DNA of 64,000 nt from Streptomyces sp. YPW6 (GCF_018866325.1 NZ_CP076457.1:5801001-5865000), one strand, 5' to 3'. Shown: positions 32,901 through 41,314, numbered from the stretch's first letter. Numbers and translations: made by a program. Notes: generated by a model not told the origin, from the letters alone.

Positions 32901-35234
32901 GACCGTGACCGGGTCCGCGCGTCCCTGCGGGGCCAGCTGATCGCCACCCAGCGCGCCGCCAACGGGGCCCTGCTCGCCGCCACCGGCGTACAGACCGCCG
33001 GAATCCTCGACGACCTGTACGGCAGGAAGGCAGCCTCCGCCGAACTCGGCCCGGTCTTCCGCACGTCCACGCCCACGCTCTCCGTCTGGGCCCCCACCGC
33101 GCAGACCGTCGCCCTCGAACTCGACGGCCGCACCGTCCCGATGAAGCGCGACGACCGCACCGGCATCTGGTCCGTCACGGGGAAGAGGAGCTGGCAGGGC
33201 AAGCCCTACCGGTACGCCGTGACCGTCTGGGCCCCCACCGTCCAGAAGCTGGTGACCAACAAGGTCACCGACCCCTACTCCACCGCCCTGACCGCCGACT
33301 CCGCCCGCAGCCTCGTCATCGACCTCACCGACCCGAAGCTCGCGCCGCGCGGCTGGTCCGGCCTGGAGAAGCCCGCCGCCACCCCGCTGCGGGACGCCCG
33401 GATCCAGGAGCTGCACGTCCGGGACTTCTCCATCACGGACCGCACGGCGAAGCACCCCGGTGAATACCTCGCCTTCACCGACACCCGCTCCCAGGGCATG
33501 CGGCACCTGAAGAAGCTCGCCGACTCCGGCACCGGCTACGTCCACCTGCTGCCCGTCTTCGACATCGGGACCATCCCGGAGAAGAAGAAGGACCAGGCGA
33601 CGCCCGGCTGCGACCTGACCGCCCCCGCCCCCGACTCCGAGAAGCAGCAGGAGTGCGTGAGCGAGGCCGCCGCCAAGGACGGCTTCAACTGGGGATACGA
33701 CCCGCTGCACTACACCGTCCCCGAGGGCTCCTACGCCTCCGACCCGGACGGCACCCGGCGCACGGTCGAGTTCCGGCAGATGGTCCAGGGCCTCAACCGG
33801 GCCGGACTGCGCACGGTCATGGACGTCGTCTACAACCACACCGTGGCCTCCGGGCAGGACGACAAGTCGGTCCTCGACCGGATCGTGCCCGGCTACTACC
33901 AGCGGCTCCTGGAGGACGGCACCGTCGCCACCTCCACCTGCTGCGCCAACACCGCGCCCGAGAACACCATGATGGGCAAGCTCGTCGTCGACTCCGTCGT
34001 CACCTGGGCCAAGGAGTACAAGGTCGACGGCTTCCGCTTCGACCTGATGGGCCACCACCCCAAGGACAACATCCTGGAGGTCCGCAAGGCGCTGGACCGG
34101 CTCACCCTCGACAAGGACGGTGTCGACGGCAAGAAAATCATCCTCTACGGCGAGGGCTGGAACTTCGGCGAGATCGCGGACGACGCCCGCTTCGTCCAGG
34201 CCACCCAGAAGAACATGGCCGGCACCGGCATCGCCACCTTCTCCGACCGGGCCCGCGACGCCGTGCGCGGCGGCGGCCCCTTCGACGAGGACCCCGGCGT
34301 CCAGGGCTTCGCCTCCGGCCTCTACACCGACCCCAACTCCTCACCCGCCAACGGCACCCGCGCCGAGCAGAAGGCCCGCCTGCTGCACTACCAGGACCTG
34401 ATCAAGGTCGGCCTCACCGGCAACCTCGCGGACTACACCTTCACCGACACCTCCGGGCGCACGGTCACGGGCGCGGACGTCGACTACAACGGGGCGCCCG
34501 CCGGCTACGCGGCCGCACCCGGTGACGCGCTCGCCTACTCCGACGCCCACGACAACGAGACCCTCTTCGACGCCCTCGCCTTCAAGCTCCCGGCCGGCAC
34601 CACGGCCGCCGAGCGGGCCAGGGCCCAGGTCGTCGCCATGGCCGCCTCCGTCCTCTCCCAGGGGCCCTCGCTCTCCCAGGCCGGCAGTGACCTGCTGCGC
34701 TCCAAGTCGCTGGACCGCAACTCCTACGACAGCGGCGACTGGTTCAACGCCCTGCACTGGGACTGCCGTGACGGCAACGGCTTCGGACGGGGCCTCCCGC
34801 CCGCCGCCGACAACCGGGACAAGTGGCCCTACGCGAAGCCGCTCCTGGCCGCCGCCGGCACCATCGCCCCGAACTGCGGTCAGATCCAAGGGGCTTCGGC
34901 CGCCTACCGCGACCTGCTCACCATCCGCTCGACCGAGAAGGAGTTCTCCCTGCGCACCGCGGACCAGGTGCAGTCCGCCCTGTCCTTCCCGCTCTCCGGC
35001 AAGGACGAGACCCCCGGCGTGATCACCATGCGCCTCGGCAAGCTCGTCGTCGTCCTCAACGCCGCCCCGGACACCGCGACCCAGCGGCTCGCCGCACCGG
35101 CCGGGAAGACGTACGCGCTGCACCCGGTCCAGGCCAAGGGTGCGGACTCTACTGTCAAACGAGCCAGCTACGACGGTAAATCGGCCACTTTCACCGTACC
35201 GGGACGCACGGCGGCCGTCTTCACTCTGCGCTGA
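29916..35234 (+). CDS. Secreted amylopullulanase (GH13 alpha-amylase fused to pullulanase)
   Basis: This 1,772-aa exoenzyme joins two catalytic units. After a signal peptide (about 1-30) comes a GH13 amylase barrel with DIDGFRIDTVKH (about 296-307), FGEVY (about 335) and LGNHDMGR (about 405). Two CBM41/PUD-type modules start near 718 and 812 with the nearly equal segments HYRRPDGDYDGW and NYHRPDGDYDGW. A CBM48-like module (about 1050) and a pullulanase barrel follow, with DGFRFDLMGHH (about 1370), YGEGWN (about 1410) and SDAHDNET (about 1541). It should cut both alpha-1,4 and alpha-1,6 bonds of starch or pullulan. The GTG start follows GAGGAGC. It is unusually long but has no break. Confidence 0.94.
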   Translation: MSRTTLRRGAVAALCAALLPVVPAATAVASPRPPSPPSDARLAREAARHDLTREQFYFVLPDRFANGDTSNDRGGLTGSRLDHGYDPADKGFYQGGDLQGLTQKLDYIKGLGTTAIWMAPIFKNRPVQGTGKDASAGYHGYWITDFTQVDPHFGTNADLEKLIDKAHAKGMKVFFDVITNHTADTVDYAEKAYGYKPKGAFPYLDRDGRPFDDREGVRKVDRDSFPYTPVQAPGTVRKVPSWLNDPTMYHNRGDSTWAGESNEYGDFSGLDDLWTERPEVVKGMEKIYEKWVRDFDIDGFRIDTVKHVDLDFWTQWATALDTYAAKRGRDDFFMFGEVYSADTEVTSPYVTRGRLDSTLDFPFQDAARQFASQGAPADRLASVYGDDYRYTTDRANAYEQVTFLGNHDMGRIGTFLRQDNPDADDAELLKRARLANELMFLGRGNPVVYYGDEQGFTGAGGDKDARQTLFASRTADYLDDDQLGTDRTHASDAYDTNHPLYRSIAALSKLTKKHPALRDGTQIERLADGSVYATSRIATERPHEYLVASNNGTSPREVHLTTESAGMDFRTLYGGSGTVRSGEDKKVTVTVPALSSLVLKAARTVGAPAARPALSLKAPDAGATGTVEIAADVDGGQLNRVVFAAQTGNGKWQTLGTADHAPYKVTQYLDATVKAGTPLRYKAVVVDRIGRTAGALASTTAGQAPPPSAPVAVERDQAVVHYRRPDGDYDGWQLKSGDRQAEFIGRDAYGAFAWIDLEKGADSVPYTVEKNGTADGPQRTIDLGVTGQVWIEQGEDGQTVEAPEAPPQDTTRAVLNYHRPDGDYDGWGLHTWTGAQDPTDWSKPLAPVKKDAYGVTFEVPLVDGATSLSYILHKGDEKDLPSDQSLDLATYGHEVWMLAGKPGYLLPQTGGGAAPDLSRAEAQWIDANTVVWKVKATDATSQQLVYAKKGGISVVDGALSDEGQWLRLQQGELSDAQKAKFPHLKDYPAFTVDPRDRDRVRASLRGQLIATQRAANGALLAATGVQTAGILDDLYGRKAASAELGPVFRTSTPTLSVWAPTAQTVALELDGRTVPMKRDDRTGIWSVTGKRSWQGKPYRYAVTVWAPTVQKLVTNKVTDPYSTALTADSARSLVIDLTDPKLAPRGWSGLEKPAATPLRDARIQELHVRDFSITDRTAKHPGEYLAFTDTRSQGMRHLKKLADSGTGYVHLLPVFDIGTIPEKKKDQATPGCDLTAPAPDSEKQQECVSEAAAKDGFNWGYDPLHYTVPEGSYASDPDGTRRTVEFRQMVQGLNRAGLRTVMDVVYNHTVASGQDDKSVLDRIVPGYYQRLLEDGTVATSTCCANTAPENTMMGKLVVDSVVTWAKEYKVDGFRFDLMGHHPKDNILEVRKALDRLTLDKDGVDGKKIILYGEGWNFGEIADDARFVQATQKNMAGTGIATFSDRARDAVRGGGPFDEDPGVQGFASGLYTDPNSSPANGTRAEQKARLLHYQDLIKVGLTGNLADYTFTDTSGRTVTGADVDYNGAPAGYAAAPGDALAYSDAHDNETLFDALAFKLPAGTTAAERARAQVVAMAASVLSQGPSLSQAGSDLLRSKSLDRNSYDSGDWFNALHWDCRDGNGFGRGLPPAADNRDKWPYAKPLLAAAGTIAPNCGQIQGASAAYRDLLTIRSTEKEFSLRTADQVQSALSFPLSGKDETPGVITMRLGKLVVVLNAAPDTATQRLAAPAGKTYALHPVQAKGADSTVKRASYDGKSATFTVPGRTAAVFTLR

Positions 35235-35310
35235 CCTCCCACGGCACTACGGTGACGGCAGACGTCGGCAACGGAGCCGCGACAGCCGTCCCCGGTACCG
35301 CCCGGCCGGT

Positions 35311-35339
35311 CCCGCCCGCCCCCTCGGGGGGTGGGCGGG
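35311..35339 (+). terminator. Terminator after the amylopullulanase gene
   Basis: A 13-bp stem (one G-U pair) closes on a TCG loop about 75 nt after the stop codon. Confidence 0.75.
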
Positions 35340-35418
35340 ACCCGCCCGGTCCGCCCGGCGGGAATCCGCCCGGAGCGGCCGGCTCACCGACGCCCCCTGC
35401 CCCAGCGTGCGGACGGTG

Positions 35419-37506
35419 ATGATGACCAAGGTGGGACACCTCCCCGAGGAGACGAGCAGCTTCGTCGGGAGGCGAGCCGAACTGGCGCGGCTGCACACCG
35501 CGTTGACCACCCGGCGGATGACCACCCTGATCGGCCCCGGCGGGGTCGGCAAGACCCGGCTCGCGCTCCGCGCCGCCCGCGCGGTCGCGGACCGCTATCC
35601 GGACGGCGCCTGGTGGGCCGATCTCTCCCCGCTCCACGACGACCGGCTGCTGCTCCCCACCGTCTCCGACGCGGTCGGGCTCGCCGACCACACCCTGCGG
35701 ACGCCCGTCGAGGCGCTCTGCGAATGGCTCGCCGACAAGCGCCTCCTGCTGGTCCTCGACTCCGCCGAACACCTCCGCGGGCCCTGTTCCCACCTGCTGG
35801 CCGAGATCCTGACCACCTCGGCGGGCCTGACCGTCCTGGTCACCAGCAGGCAGCCGCTCGGCACCCACGGCGAGGACGTCGTCGAGGTGCCGCCGCTCCC
35901 GGTCGACGGCGCACCCGACGCCCTCCAGCTCTTCGCCGACCGGCTGCGCGCCGCCGACCCCCGGGCCGGCCTCGACGCCCCCGGGGACGAGGCGGCCGCC
36001 GCCGAGATCTGCCGCCGCCTCGACGGCATCCCGCTGGCCATCGAGCTGGCCGCCGCGGGCATCGGCCGGTACAGCGTCGCCCAGCTCGCCGGCCGGATCG
36101 GCACCCGTTTCGACGCCCCGGGCGGCCCCGCCCGCACCCCCGGCGCCTCCCGTCTCGACCTCCTGGCCGACGAGACCGTCTGGCCCCGGCGCCACCGCAC
36201 CCTGCGCACCGCCATCGGCTGGTCCCACGAGCTGTGCACCCCCCTCGAACGCCTCCTGTGGGCCCGGCTCACCCCGCTGCGCACCGACTTCGACGCGGAG
36301 GTCGCCCGAGAGGTCTGCGCCGGGGGTCCGCTGACTCCCGAAGGGGTGGACCAGGCGCTCCAGGGACTCGTCGCCCAGTCCGTCGTCCAGCGCGACGGCG
36401 ACCGCTACCGCATGCTCGACACCCTGCGCGAGTACGGCCGGATGTGGCTCGCCGAGCTGGGCGAGGCCCGCGCCGCCGCCGACCGGCACGCGAGGAGCTT
36501 CCTCGGCCTCGCCCGCCGCGCCCACGAGGGCTGGACCGGTCCGGACCAGGTGTCCTGGTACCACAGGGTGTCCGACACCCACCTCGACCTGTGCGTGGCC
36601 CTGGAGCACCTGCTCGCCCACGACGTCGAAGGAGCCCAGGAGATGGCGGGCCGGGTCGGCTTCTTCTGGGCCTGCTGCGGGCACCTCTCGGAGGCCCGCA
36701 CCTACGCCCAGCGGGCCCTGGACGCGGGTCCCGTCGACGGGCCGCACCGGACCAGACTCCAGTGGGTCCTCGGCGTGGCGGCCCTGCTCCAGAGCGACTT
36801 CGCGACGGCCGAGAAGTACGGGGCGCTCTGCACGGCCACCGCCCTGTACGACCAGGACGACGAGGGCATGCTCGGCGCCGCCTACCTCTCCGGCATCACC
36901 CAGCTGATGACCGGGGACCCCGGGGCGGCCCTGGAGGCGGCGGAGCGGGTCCTGCGGATGACCGAGGACGTACCCGTGGACTCCGGCCACCGGCTGCGCT
37001 GCCGCCTCGTCACCGTCTTCGCCCTCACCGCGCTCGGCCGGCTCGGCGAATCGGAGGCGGCCGCCACCGCGTTGCGCCAAGCCTGTGAACGCGGCGGCGA
37101 GTTCTGGACCCGCTCCTACGCGGACTACCAGCTCGCGCTGATCGCCCTGCTCCAGGGCCGCCCGGAGGCCTCCGCCACGCACGCGCGGGCGATGCTCGCG
37201 GGCAAGCACCGGCTCCGCGACAGCTTCGGCATCGCCCTGGGGCTGGACCTGCTGGCCGCCGCCATCGCCGCCCAGGGCGCGGGCGCCCAGGCCGCCCGGG
37301 TCTACGGCACCGGACACGCGTACTGGCGGATGGTCGGCCACCCCCAGCGCGGCACGCCCGAGCTGGGCCCGGTCCGCGAGCGGTGCGAACTCCAGGCGCG
37401 GGCGGCCATCGGCGACGAGGCGTACCAGCGGGCCTTCGAGCGCGGCCAGTCGGACAACGCGGAGGTCGGTCTGGCCGCCGCCCTGCGCACCGAGCTCCAG
37501 CTCTGA
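35419..37506 (+). CDS. AfsR/NB-ARC-like ATPase with TPR region and no DNA-binding domain
   Basis: This 695-aa STAND-type ATPase starts with SSFVGRRAEL, then P-loop LIGPGGVGKTRLALR (about 36-50), Walker B LLLVLDSAEHL and VLVTSRQPL, followed by a winged-helix-like linker and a helical TPR region (about 330-690). Many such Streptomyces proteins carry a LuxR or SARP DNA-binding domain; here neither end has one. It may act on another regulator or as a signalling scaffold. The start is uncertain: two ATG codons at 35419 and 35422 and GTG codons just upstream all lack a good ribosome site. The 3' end is copied in a tandem repeat. Confidence 0.75.
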   Translation: MMTKVGHLPEETSSFVGRRAELARLHTALTTRRMTTLIGPGGVGKTRLALRAARAVADRYPDGAWWADLSPLHDDRLLLPTVSDAVGLADHTLRTPVEALCEWLADKRLLLVLDSAEHLRGPCSHLLAEILTTSAGLTVLVTSRQPLGTHGEDVVEVPPLPVDGAPDALQLFADRLRAADPRAGLDAPGDEAAAAEICRRLDGIPLAIELAAAGIGRYSVAQLAGRIGTRFDAPGGPARTPGASRLDLLADETVWPRRHRTLRTAIGWSHELCTPLERLLWARLTPLRTDFDAEVAREVCAGGPLTPEGVDQALQGLVAQSVVQRDGDRYRMLDTLREYGRMWLAELGEARAAADRHARSFLGLARRAHEGWTGPDQVSWYHRVSDTHLDLCVALEHLLAHDVEGAQEMAGRVGFFWACCGHLSEARTYAQRALDAGPVDGPHRTRLQWVLGVAALLQSDFATAEKYGALCTATALYDQDDEGMLGAAYLSGITQLMTGDPGAALEAAERVLRMTEDVPVDSGHRLRCRLVTVFALTALGRLGESEAAATALRQACERGGEFWTRSYADYQLALIALLQGRPEASATHARAMLAGKHRLRDSFGIALGLDLLAAAIAAQGAGAQAARVYGTGHAYWRMVGHPQRGTPELGPVRERCELQARAAIGDEAYQRAFERGQSDNAEVGLAAALRTELQL

Positions 37507-37640
37507 GCATCCCCGCACCGAGCTCCGGCTCGGAGCGCCCCCGCGCCGGACTCCAGCTCGGAGCGCCGCCCCGCGTACGGAGCTCCAGCTCTGACCACCC
37601 CCCGGCACCGAGCCCGAGCGCCGTCCCGCGTACCGAGCGC
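37487..37640. repeat. Tandem copies of the ATPase gene 3' end
   Basis: A 28-32 nt unit built on GCACCGAGCTCCAGCTCTGA occurs at least four times (37487, 37515, 37543, 37573), then decays. The first copy is the end of the coding sequence including its TGA, so the gene tail has been duplicated into the intergenic DNA. Confidence 0.8.
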
Positions 37641-37704
37641 CGGCTCGGACCAGGGCGCGAGCGCCGTCCGGTTCCCCGGGCTATCCGCATCCGCCAGCAC
37701 CTAG

Positions 37705-37723
37705 TAAGGTTAGGCATACCTAA
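37705..37723 (+). promoter_or_regulatory. Iron box (DmdR/DtxR/IdeR type)
   Basis: The 19-bp site matches the consensus TTAGGTTAGGCTAACCTAA at 16 of 19 positions, with intact AGGTTAGGC and ACCTAA halves. It lies 41 nt before the DUF2470 gene and overlaps a likely promoter, so iron-replete repression is expected. Confidence 0.88.
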
Positions 37724-37764
37724 GTAGCTGCTTGGGTTCCGCTGACCCTCCCTGGAGAACTCGG

Positions 37765-38469
37765 ATGCGTTTTTCCCGCCCCCGCGCCACGCAGCCGACC
37801 CGCGCCGAGCGTGTCCGGTCGATCCTGACCGTCGCCCACTCCATGACGGTGGTCAGCGACGGGCTGCACACCGAAGTCCGCCGCCTCGACGGCACGGGCG
37901 CGATGGGCCACATCCACCTGCACGCCCCCCACGACGGCCACCACGCGCCGGGCGCCGAACGCGTCCCGGCCCGCCTGGAGTTCACGGACATCGCCGCCAC
38001 CCCCGTACGCGACCGGCTGCGCGCCCGCGTCACGGTCACCGGGCTGCTGCCCTCCCCCTACAGCACCGACACCGAGCGGTCCACCTGCATGGAGTTCGGC
38101 CAGGCCGTCCTGGAGGACGCCGAGGGGCGCACCTTCGTCACCCTGGAGGAGCTGGAGGAGGCGGAGACCGACCCGATCGCCGCCTGCGAGGCGGGCATGC
38201 TCACCCACCTGGTGGACGACCACGCCGAGCTGGTCCCGCTGCTCCTGCGCCTGGTCCACCCCCGCCCGGAGCGGGGCATGACCCGGGCCGTGCCGCTGGC
38301 GATGGACCGGTACGGGGTGACCCTGCGGCTCGAATACCCGGACGCGCACGAGGACGTCCGGCTGCCGTTCCCCCGCCCGGTCACCGAGATCGACCAGGCG
38401 GGCCCGCAGATCCACGCCCTGCTGGCGGCCGCCCGCCGCGTCTCGCACCGCAACGGCCTGCCCGCCTGA
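37765..38469 (+). CDS. Iron-regulated DUF2470 protein
   Basis: The protein has 234 aa. An N-terminal part resembles a PNPOx-like split barrel and a C-terminal part (about 140-220) holds the DUF2470 region with HLVDDHAELVPLLL and AVPLAMDRYGVTLRL. DUF2470 is found at the end of HugZ-type haem-degrading proteins and related flavin-binding folds. With the iron box upstream, a role in haem or iron-siderophore use is likely; the reaction is not proven. The ATG follows GGAGAA. It is convergent with a tetR gene. Confidence 0.8.
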   Translation: MRFSRPRATQPTRAERVRSILTVAHSMTVVSDGLHTEVRRLDGTGAMGHIHLHAPHDGHHAPGAERVPARLEFTDIAATPVRDRLRARVTVTGLLPSPYSTDTERSTCMEFGQAVLEDAEGRTFVTLEELEEAETDPIAACEAGMLTHLVDDHAELVPLLLRLVHPRPERGMTRAVPLAMDRYGVTLRLEYPDAHEDVRLPFPRPVTEIDQAGPQIHALLAAARRVSHRNGLPA

Positions 38470-38535
38470 GCGGGTTCCGCGGCCGCTGGACCGGGGAGCC
38501 GTTCCACGGTTCAGGTGGGAGCGGGGCGAGTCGCC

Positions 38536-39264
38536 CTACGGGTTCGGCAGCCGCTGGGCCGGTACCGCGGGCACGTCCGGGGCGAACGCCGAGAGCCGGG
38601 CCAGCAGGTCCCCGAACGGGCCGTCCGCCGGCTCCTGGGACAGCACCCGCAGCACGATGCCCGCCATCTCCCGGTTGTACGCCGCGCTGACGGCGGCCAG
38701 CGCGGCGAAGTCGTGCACCAGCTGCAACTCCAGCTCCTCGCGCGGAATGCGCCGCCCGTCCAGCCAGATCAACGCCGTCGACTCGGCGAGCGACACCCAG
38801 GAGCGGACCACCAGCTCCAGCCGGGCGGGCGGCCCGCTCACCCCGAGGTGCGTGATGATCTGCTCGTACGCGGCCTGCCGCACCCCGTCGATCATGGCGT
38901 TCGCCTGCGAGGAGCCGGCCGCGGGCCCGCCGCGCATCAGCGCCGAGAAACCGGGGCCGTGCTCGTCGACGAAGTCGAAGAACCGCCCCATCACCCGCAA
39001 CAGCCGTGCCCCCAGGGGCCCTTCGAGCGGCTCCAGGAAACGCGCCGCCAGCTCGTCGGCGGCCCGCCGCAGTGCCGCCTCGTACAGGCTCTGCTTCCCG
39101 GGGAAGTAGTGGTACACCAGCGGACGCGAGATCCCCGCCGCGGCGGCGATCTCGTCGATCGACACATCCTCGGGCGAGCGGCGGCTGAACAAGTCCAGCG
39201 CGACGCCGATCAGTTGCTGTCTGCGCTCGTCGACGCCCATCCTGCGCCGCACCCCGGTCGTCAT
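38536..39264 (-). CDS. TetR-family regulator of a redox operon
   Basis: The 242-aa protein has the N-terminal helix-turn-helix at about 33-55 (IDEIAAAAGISRPLVYHYFPGK) and a helical ligand domain. It is the last gene of a three-gene run on the same strand: metal-dependent hydrolase, ferredoxin-type reductase, tetR (gaps 3 and 35 nt). It probably represses this operon through the short dyad at the hydrolase start. The ligand is unknown; this gene set suggests a lipid or hydrocarbon. Confidence 0.87.
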   Translation of the reverse strand: MTTGVRRRMGVDERRQQLIGVALDLFSRRSPEDVSIDEIAAAAGISRPLVYHYFPGKQSLYEAALRRAADELAARFLEPLEGPLGARLLRVMGRFFDFVDEHGPGFSALMRGGPAAGSSQANAMIDGVRQAAYEQIITHLGVSGPPARLELVVRSWVSLAESTALIWLDGRRIPREELELQLVHDFAALAAVSAAYNREMAGIVLRVLSQEPADGPFGDLLARLSAFAPDVPAVPAQRLPNP

Positions 39265-39299
39265 GCGGACAGCCTATCCGGGGTGCGCACGAGGAGACC

Positions 39300-40388
39300 C
39301 TAGAGGTCCAGGACGAGACGCCCGCCCCGGCACCGCGAGACGCAGATCAGCATCGAGTCGCCCCGCTCGTCATCGGTCAGCAGCTCGTCCCGGTGGTCGA
39401 TCTCGCCCTCCAGCACACGCTGTTGGCAGGTCCCGCAGAACCCCTGCTCGCAGGAGTACGCCACGTGGGGCAGCTCCGCGCGGACGGCGGCCAGCACCGA
39501 CTGCCCGGCCGCGACCGGCACCGTGCGCCCGCTGCGGCGCAGCTCCACCTCGAACGCCTCGGAGCCTTCGCCGGAGCCCCCCGTACCGCCCGTCGCCGCC
39601 GAGAACCGCTCCAGGTGCAGCGTGCAGCCTTCCGGCAGCGCGGCGGTGGCGGCGGCCATCAGGGGCTCGGGGCCGCAGCAGTAGACCGCCGTCCCCGGGG
39701 GGAGGCCGGCCAGCGCCCCGGCCACGTCCGGGTGACCCGCCTCGTCCTGGGCGACGACCGTGACCCGGTCCCCGTCCGCGCCCAGCTTCTCGACCTCTTC
39801 CAGGAACGGCATCGACGCCCGCGACCGGCCCCCGTACAGCAGCCGCCACTCGGCCCCCGACGCGGCCAGGACCCGGAGCATCGGCAGTACCGGAGTGATG
39901 CCGATGCCGCCGACGACGAAGACGTAGGCCGGAGCCTCGGTCAGCGGGAAGCGGTTGCGCGGCCCGCGCACCTCCACCTCCAGGCCCTCCTGGAGCTGTT
40001 CGTGCACCTCCCGCGAACCGCCCCGGCCGTCCGCCACCAGCCGGGTCGCCACCGTGTACGCGCCGGAGTCCTCCGGGTCGCCGCACAGCGAGTACTGCCG
40101 CACCAGCCCGGACGGCAGCACCAGGTCCAGATGGGCGCCGGGTGACCAGGGCGGCAGGCCGGGCCCCTCCAGCCGGAGCTGGACGACCCCTTCGGCGACC
40201 TCGGTCCGCCCGGTGACCAGCAGCCTGCGGACCGCCGTCGCGCGACGCTTCGAGTGGCCCGAGACCGGCTCGGGCAGGGCGGGCAGCGGCCAGAGCGGGG
40301 ACCGGGCGATCCGGCGTTTCAGGGCGCGCCGGGTGAGCAGGGCCGCACCGGAGACCAGCACGACGGTACGGAGACGGGGCAGCGCCAT
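39300..40388 (-). CDS. Ferredoxin-NAD(P)H oxidoreductase (flavin plus 2Fe-2S)
   Basis: The 362-aa reductase has a flavin domain with RQYSLCGDP, an NAD(P) domain with VVGGIGITPVLPML, and a C-terminal plant-type 2Fe-2S ferredoxin with CEQGFCGTC and a last Cys in LICVSRC. It passes electrons from NAD(P)H to an oxygenase or similar partner. The N-terminus is basic with one hydrophobic stretch, so it may touch the membrane. It starts 3 nt after the hydrolase gene ends. Confidence 0.9.
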   Translation of the reverse strand: MALPRLRTVVLVSGAALLTRRALKRRIARSPLWPLPALPEPVSGHSKRRATAVRRLLVTGRTEVAEGVVQLRLEGPGLPPWSPGAHLDLVLPSGLVRQYSLCGDPEDSGAYTVATRLVADGRGGSREVHEQLQEGLEVEVRGPRNRFPLTEAPAYVFVVGGIGITPVLPMLRVLAASGAEWRLLYGGRSRASMPFLEEVEKLGADGDRVTVVAQDEAGHPDVAGALAGLPPGTAVYCCGPEPLMAAATAALPEGCTLHLERFSAATGGTGGSGEGSEAFEVELRRSGRTVPVAAGQSVLAAVRAELPHVAYSCEQGFCGTCQQRVLEGEIDHRDELLTDDERGDSMLICVSRCRGGRLVLDL

Positions 40389-40391
40389 GGG

Positions 40392-41297
40392 TCAGGCCCC
40401 CTTCGCCGTGGCGGCCTCGGCGGCGAGGGCGGCGGGGGAGCGGGTCAGATACTCCACTGCCTGGGCCGTACTGCCCTCGTGCGAGGGGTGGTAGGACCGG
40501 CTGAGGTAGCTGGGGACGGAACGCAGGATCGCGCCCGTGCTCGGCAGCGTGCCCTGCTTCCCGCTCGCGTGGAACGCCGTGAAGGAGGCCTTGCCGTCCA
40601 GCAGCGTGGGGTCGTTCTCCATGAAGAACCGGGTGCCGCGCTGCCAGAGGAACACCAGCGCGGAGAACGCCGCCGCCCAGGTGCGCACACGCCGCCGGTA
40701 GCCGCCGTCCACATGCATGAAGACGTCGAAGGCCACCGACCGGTGCTCCACCTCCTCCGCCCCGTGCCAGCGCAGCAGGTCCAGCATCGTCGGATCCGCG
40801 CCCCGGCGGTCCAGGGCCTCGGCGTTGAGGATCCAGTCGCCGAGGAAGGCGGTGTAGTGCTCGATCGCCGCGATCGTCGCCACCCGCTCCATCAGCCACC
40901 ACTTCGACGCCCGCCCCGGCGGCAGCGTCCGGTCCCCGAGCAGCTTCTCGAAGAACCAGTCGACCTGTGCGGTGTACGGGGTCGGATCGAGGCCCAGCTC
41001 CCGCAGGTGCGGCAGCACATCGTCGTGCGCCTGCGAGTGCACGGCCTCCTGCCCGATGAACCCGATGACGTCCTCGCGGAGCTGGTCGTCGTGGATGTAC
41101 GGGAGGATCTGCCGGTAGACGTGGATGAACCAGCGTTCCCCGGCGGGGAGCAGGAGATGGAGCACGTTGATGGTGTGCGTGGTGAACGGGTCGCCCGGCA
41201 CCCAGTGCAGGGGGGTCTTCTCCCAGGCGAAGGACACCCTGCGGGCCTTGAGGGGCGTCCGCTCCGACGCGACCGCCGCTGGCTGCGTGTTAGACAT
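40392..41297 (-). CDS. Predicted metal-dependent hydrolase (COG3687 type)
   Basis: The 301-aa helical protein has two E-x-x-H-type sites: GQEAVHSQAHD (about 87-97) and GAEEVEHRSVAFDV (about 187-200), plus EHYTAFLGDW. These could hold a di-iron or other metal centre. With a ferredoxin reductase directly downstream, a di-iron oxidase role is as plausible as hydrolysis. The ATG of SNTQ is preferred: a TACATT -10 element lies 6 nt before it, with no Shine-Dalgarno sequence. Confidence 0.78.
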   Translation of the reverse strand: MSNTQPAAVASERTPLKARRVSFAWEKTPLHWVPGDPFTTHTINVLHLLLPAGERWFIHVYRQILPYIHDDQLREDVIGFIGQEAVHSQAHDDVLPHLRELGLDPTPYTAQVDWFFEKLLGDRTLPPGRASKWWLMERVATIAAIEHYTAFLGDWILNAEALDRRGADPTMLDLLRWHGAEEVEHRSVAFDVFMHVDGGYRRRVRTWAAAFSALVFLWQRGTRFFMENDPTLLDGKASFTAFHASGKQGTLPSTGAILRSVPSYLSRSYHPSHEGSTAQAVEYLTRSPAALAAEAATAKGA

Positions 41298-41300
41298 GCT

Positions 41301-41314
41301 GTCAATGTACTGAC
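41301..41314 (-). promoter_or_regulatory. Short dyad at the hydrolase start, possible TetR operator
   Basis: GTCA-6 nt-TGAC overlaps the -10 element TACATT of the operon. A repressor bound here would block RNA polymerase. The match is short, so the assignment is tentative. Confidence 0.4.

Noticed and set aside
30150..34058. 1,302-codon open frame opposite the amylopullulanase gene
   Set aside because: It is a Val/Gly/Leu-rich antisense shadow typical of GC-rich third codon positions; the plus frame has clear GH13 motifs.
35221..37608. Antisense frame of 795 codons opposite the ATPase gene
   Set aside because: No domains and biased composition; the plus frame has intact P-loop and Walker B motifs.
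41301..41306. TTGACA as -35 box of the COG3687 operon
   Set aside because: On the minus strand it lies 3 nt before the ATG, far too close to act as a -35 element.
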